Positions 62,336 to 64,000 of a stretch of 64,000 nucleotides of DNA are shown piece after piece. The first letter of the stretch is position 1. Each line of letters starts with the position of its first letter. The notes beneath the pieces are model-generated. The model saw nothing but the letters and a program-made list of their open reading frames with translations. It searched no databases and had not been told where the DNA came from. This stretch comes from Vibrio gigantis (GTDB lineage: Bacteria; Pseudomonadota; Gammaproteobacteria; Enterobacterales; Vibrionaceae), in contig NZ_AP025492.1 in NCBI RefSeq assembly GCF_024347515.1, positions 3,348,001-3,412,000 on the forward strand. The letters are read 5' to 3'. Both the position numbers and the translations under genes were made by a program.

Positions 62336-62384
62336 GTTGTGATCCTAAATCGCGTAAAGTCCTACCAAACCACATCTTATAGTT

Positions 62385-62566
62385 TGGCCGCTGGCAGGTA
62401 TTCGGACTCAAGAGCACAACCCTATGGTTACCTAATATTCGACTTCCCACAAAAAGCTATTTGCAGTGTCTTATGAATACTCGTTCTCTTTTACCGCTGC
62501 GCGTCAGTTCTGGATTCACACCAGATTCCCTCTTCAGCCATCTATACATCTAAATGACACCAGCTT
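62385..62566 (-). promoter_or_regulatory. Cobalamin riboswitch
   Basis: On the minus strand the conserved core occurs in order: GAGGGAATCTGGTGTGAATC, GCGCAGCGGTAA, AAGACACTGC, GGGAAGTCGAA and finally GAGTCCGAATACCTGCC. These match the AdoCbl riboswitch with its B12-box region. A hairpin CCAAAC / GTTTGG lies between the switch and the btuB ribosome binding site (AGGATC) without a T run, so control of translation is likely. Bound cobalamin would lower BtuB synthesis. Confidence 0.92.
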
Positions 62567-62573
62567 GCCGGAG

Positions 62574-62602
62574 ATAGTATTGACCTATGAATCATTTGTC
62601 TA
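62574..62602 (-). promoter_or_regulatory. btuB promoter
   Basis: TAGACA (62597-62602), a 17-bp spacer and TACTAT (62574-62579) place the start about 6-8 bases before the riboswitch. Confidence 0.7.
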
Positions 62603-62733
62603 GTCTAAGATAGTTATAAGCTATAGTTTTCATGGCCTATTTACACTGAATGACTCTCAACACTGGACAAGCGCCTGTGATTGAATAAAATCTGCGCTCT
62701 TGATTTAAAAGCACGACAGCAAAAGGCATAACA
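62603..62733 (+). other. btuB-trmA divergent intergenic region
   Basis: About 130 bp that should hold the trmA promoter. I see A/T-rich DNA but no secure -35/-10 pair. GCAAAAGGC precedes the trmA start codon. Confidence 0.4.
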
Positions 62734-63843
62734 ATGGCGAATTTAGATGTAAACCCGCAACGCTACCAAGAACAACTGGCAGAAAAGACTGAGCGTCTTA
62801 CTGAAATGTTCTCAGAATATAATGTGCCTGAGCTGGAAGTGTATGAATCTCCAGAACAACACTACCGCATGCGTGCTGAGTTCCGCGTGTGGCATGAAGG
62901 TGACGATATGTATTACGTCATGTTCAATCAAGAGACTAAAGAAAAATACCGTGTAGATCAGTTCCCTGCTGCTAGTCGCCTTATCAATGACTTGATGCCT
63001 CTATTAACAGATGCAATGAAAGACAACCATTCTCTACGCCACAAGCTATTCCAAGTAGATTTCCTTTCTACACTAAGCGGCGAAATTTTGGTGTCTCTGC
63101 TTTACCACCGTCAGTTGGGTGAGCAGTGGATTCAAGATGCTAAAGCACTTAAACAGCAATTAAACGATGAAGGTTTTAACCTAAACCTAATTGGCCGTGC
63201 GCGTAAGATGAAAATCGTACTAGACCGCGACTACGTGATTGAAAAGCTAGACGTAAATGGTGATAGCTACATCTACCAACAAGTAGAAAACAGCTTTACT
63301 CAACCAAACGGCAAAGTAGCCGAGAAAATGTTGGAATGGGCTGTCGACTGTACTCAAGACAGCAAAGGCGACTTGTTAGAGCTTTACTGTGGTAACGGTA
63401 ACTTCTCATTAGCATTGGCACAGAACTTCGAGCGTGTACTGGCAACAGAACTAGCGAAGCCATCAGTAGAATCAGCGCAATACAACATTGCGGCGAACAA
63501 GATTGAAAATGTTCAGATCATCCGTATGTCTGCAGAAGACTTTACCGTAGCAATGGAAGGCAAGCGTGAATTCCGCCGCCTACAACAAGCGAACATCGAT
63601 CTTAAGAGCTACAACTGCAACACTATCTTTGTTGATCCACCACGCTCAGGTATGGATGTTGATACTTGTAAGATGGTGCAAGGTTACGAGCGCATCATGT
63701 ACATCTCTTGTAACCCTGAAACGTTGAAAGAGAACCTAGAGATCCTCAGCGAAACGCACGACATTACTCGTTTTGCTCTATTTGACCAGTTCCCTTACAC
63801 GCACCATATGGAAGCAGGTGTGTTCTTAGAGCGTAAAGCATAG
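62734..63843 (+). CDS. trmA: tRNA (uracil-5-)-methyltransferase
   Basis: TrmA (369 residues) makes ribothymidine at tRNA position 54. The SAM site [14 protein letters not shown] is near residue 214, [10 protein letters not shown] near 301 and the catalytic cysteine is in YISCNPETL near 330. A C-terminal glutamate in HHMEAGVFL completes the active site. Length matches E. coli TrmA (366). It is divergent from btuB, in the enteric order. Confidence 0.97.
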   Translation: MANLDVNPQRYQEQLAEKTERLTEMFSEYNVPELEVYESPEQHYRMRAEFRVWHEGDDMYYVMFNQETKEKYRVDQFPAASRLINDLMPLLTDAMKDNHSLRHKLFQVDFLSTLSGEILVSLLYHRQLGEQWIQDAKALKQQLNDEGFNLNLIGRARKMKIVLDRDYVIEKLDVNGDSYIYQQVENSFTQPNGKVAEKMLEWAVDCTQDSKGDLLELYCGNGNFSLALAQNFERVLATELAKPSVESAQYNIAANKIENVQIIRMSAEDFTVAMEGKREFRRLQQANIDLKSYNCNTIFVDPPRSGMDVDTCKMVQGYERIMYISCNPETLKENLEILSETHDITRFALFDQFPYTHHMEAGVFLERKA

Positions 63844-63883
63844 AGTTCGTTTTCTAGGCCAAGTCTAAGTAAACAGCAGATAC

Positions 63884-63911
63884 AAAAAACGAGCCAATTG
63901 GCTCGTTTTTT
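63884..63911 (+). terminator. Bidirectional terminator between trmA and the yijD-like gene
   Basis: AAAAAACGAGCC / GGCTCGTTTTTT around AATT has A and T runs on both sides, fitting two convergent genes. Confidence 0.93.
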
Positions 63912-63925
63912 ATTTGTAGATTGGT

Positions 63926-64000
63926 TTAAGCGGTTTTACCGATAAAGCCTAATTTCTTACCTACCCACGCTAAAAGCAGCATCGCGACAATAATCGCAAA
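63926..64000 (-). CDS. YijD-like inner-membrane protein (DUF1422), C-terminal end only
   Basis: Twenty-four residues and a stop are visible, the rest lying beyond the window. They form the end of a membrane helix and a short basic tail, AIIVAMLLLAWVGKKLGF, which resembles the end of E. coli YijD (VIMVFWIGAKM). Position next to trmA and facing it is also that of yijD. The function of YijD is unknown. Confidence 0.55.
   Translation of the reverse strand, partial: FAIIVAMLLLAWVGKKLGFIGKTA

Noticed and set aside
62253..62450. Short minus-strand frame spanning the btuB start and riboswitch
   Set aside because: The region is explained by the cobalamin riboswitch and the start of btuB. The frame has no ribosome binding site.

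Overview
The window is core chromosome of a Vibrio or close Vibrionaceae relative, probably the main chromosome. Protein sequences (RpoB, RpoC, EF-Tu, Fis, AcpP-independent AccB/AccC and others) are gamma-proteobacterial. The gene order follows the Escherichia coli yijD-trmA-btuB-murI-rrnB-murB-birA-coaA-tRNA-tufB-secE-nusG-rplKAJL-rpoBC segment and then the rsd-nudC-hemE-yjaG-hupA-yjaH-purDH segment. Vibrio-type insertions are present: a tandem array of three rRNA operons, pssA next to murB, and a DUF294 protein plus exonuclease beside acs. I see no phage, insertion sequence, integron or CRISPR array.

Layout, left to right. Positions 1-4.4 kb (+ strand) carry a CBS/nucleotidyltransferase signalling protein cut by the window edge, a DnaQ-like exonuclease and acetyl-CoA synthetase. 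Positions 4.7-9.6 kb (+) hold aroQ-accB-accC, prmA and the dusB-fis operon. zntR (-) follows, then purH-purD (+) at 10.4-13.4 kb. Positions 13.6-20.6 kb hold a YjaH-like lipoprotein, hupA, a CNNM/CBS transporter, DUF416, a 2-hydroxyacid dehydrogenase, an Fe-S-type uracil-DNA glycosylase relative, hemE and nudC. The hemE-nudC gap contains a candidate small RNA. rsd is at 20.8 kb.

Positions 21.6-35.5 kb (- strand) are the transcription/translation cluster: tRNA Thr-Tyr-Gly-Thr, tufB, secE-nusG, rplK-rplA, rplJ-rplL and rpoB-rpoC. An L10-type leader and intrinsic hairpins punctuate it. coaA (+), birA and murB (-), a GNAT acetyltransferase (+) and pssA (+) follow. Downstream of pssA lies an exact 12-copy 8-bp tandem repeat and about 0.6 kb with no gene.

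Positions 41.3-58.2 kb (- strand) hold three tandem rRNA operons, transcribed right to left. The first (rightmost) has two promoters (P1, P2) and a spacer with no tRNA. The second has tRNA-Ile and tRNA-Ala. The third has tRNA-Glu, tRNA-Lys and tRNA-Val and ends with tRNA-Asp and a strong terminator. The copies are nearly identical, but compensatory base changes between them support hairpins in the 16S-23S spacer and in 23S rRNA.

Positions 58.4-64 kb hold a membrane-anchored RRM protein (+) that overlaps murI (-) tail to tail, a DUF71-family ATP pyrophosphatase, a cobalamin-riboswitch-controlled BtuB receptor, trmA (+) and the C-terminal end of a YijD-like membrane protein (-).

Most of the window serves growth-rate functions: rRNA, tRNA, RNA polymerase, ribosomal proteins, Fis, HU and Rsd. 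Around these sit acetate activation, fatty-acid, purine, heme, CoA, biotin and cell-wall precursor genes and B12 uptake. I found no convincing wholly new multi-gene system. The items most worth following are the candidate sRNA, the membrane-tethered RRM protein, the promoter asymmetry and covariation in the rRNA array, the hupA/yjaH hairpin and the octamer repeat.
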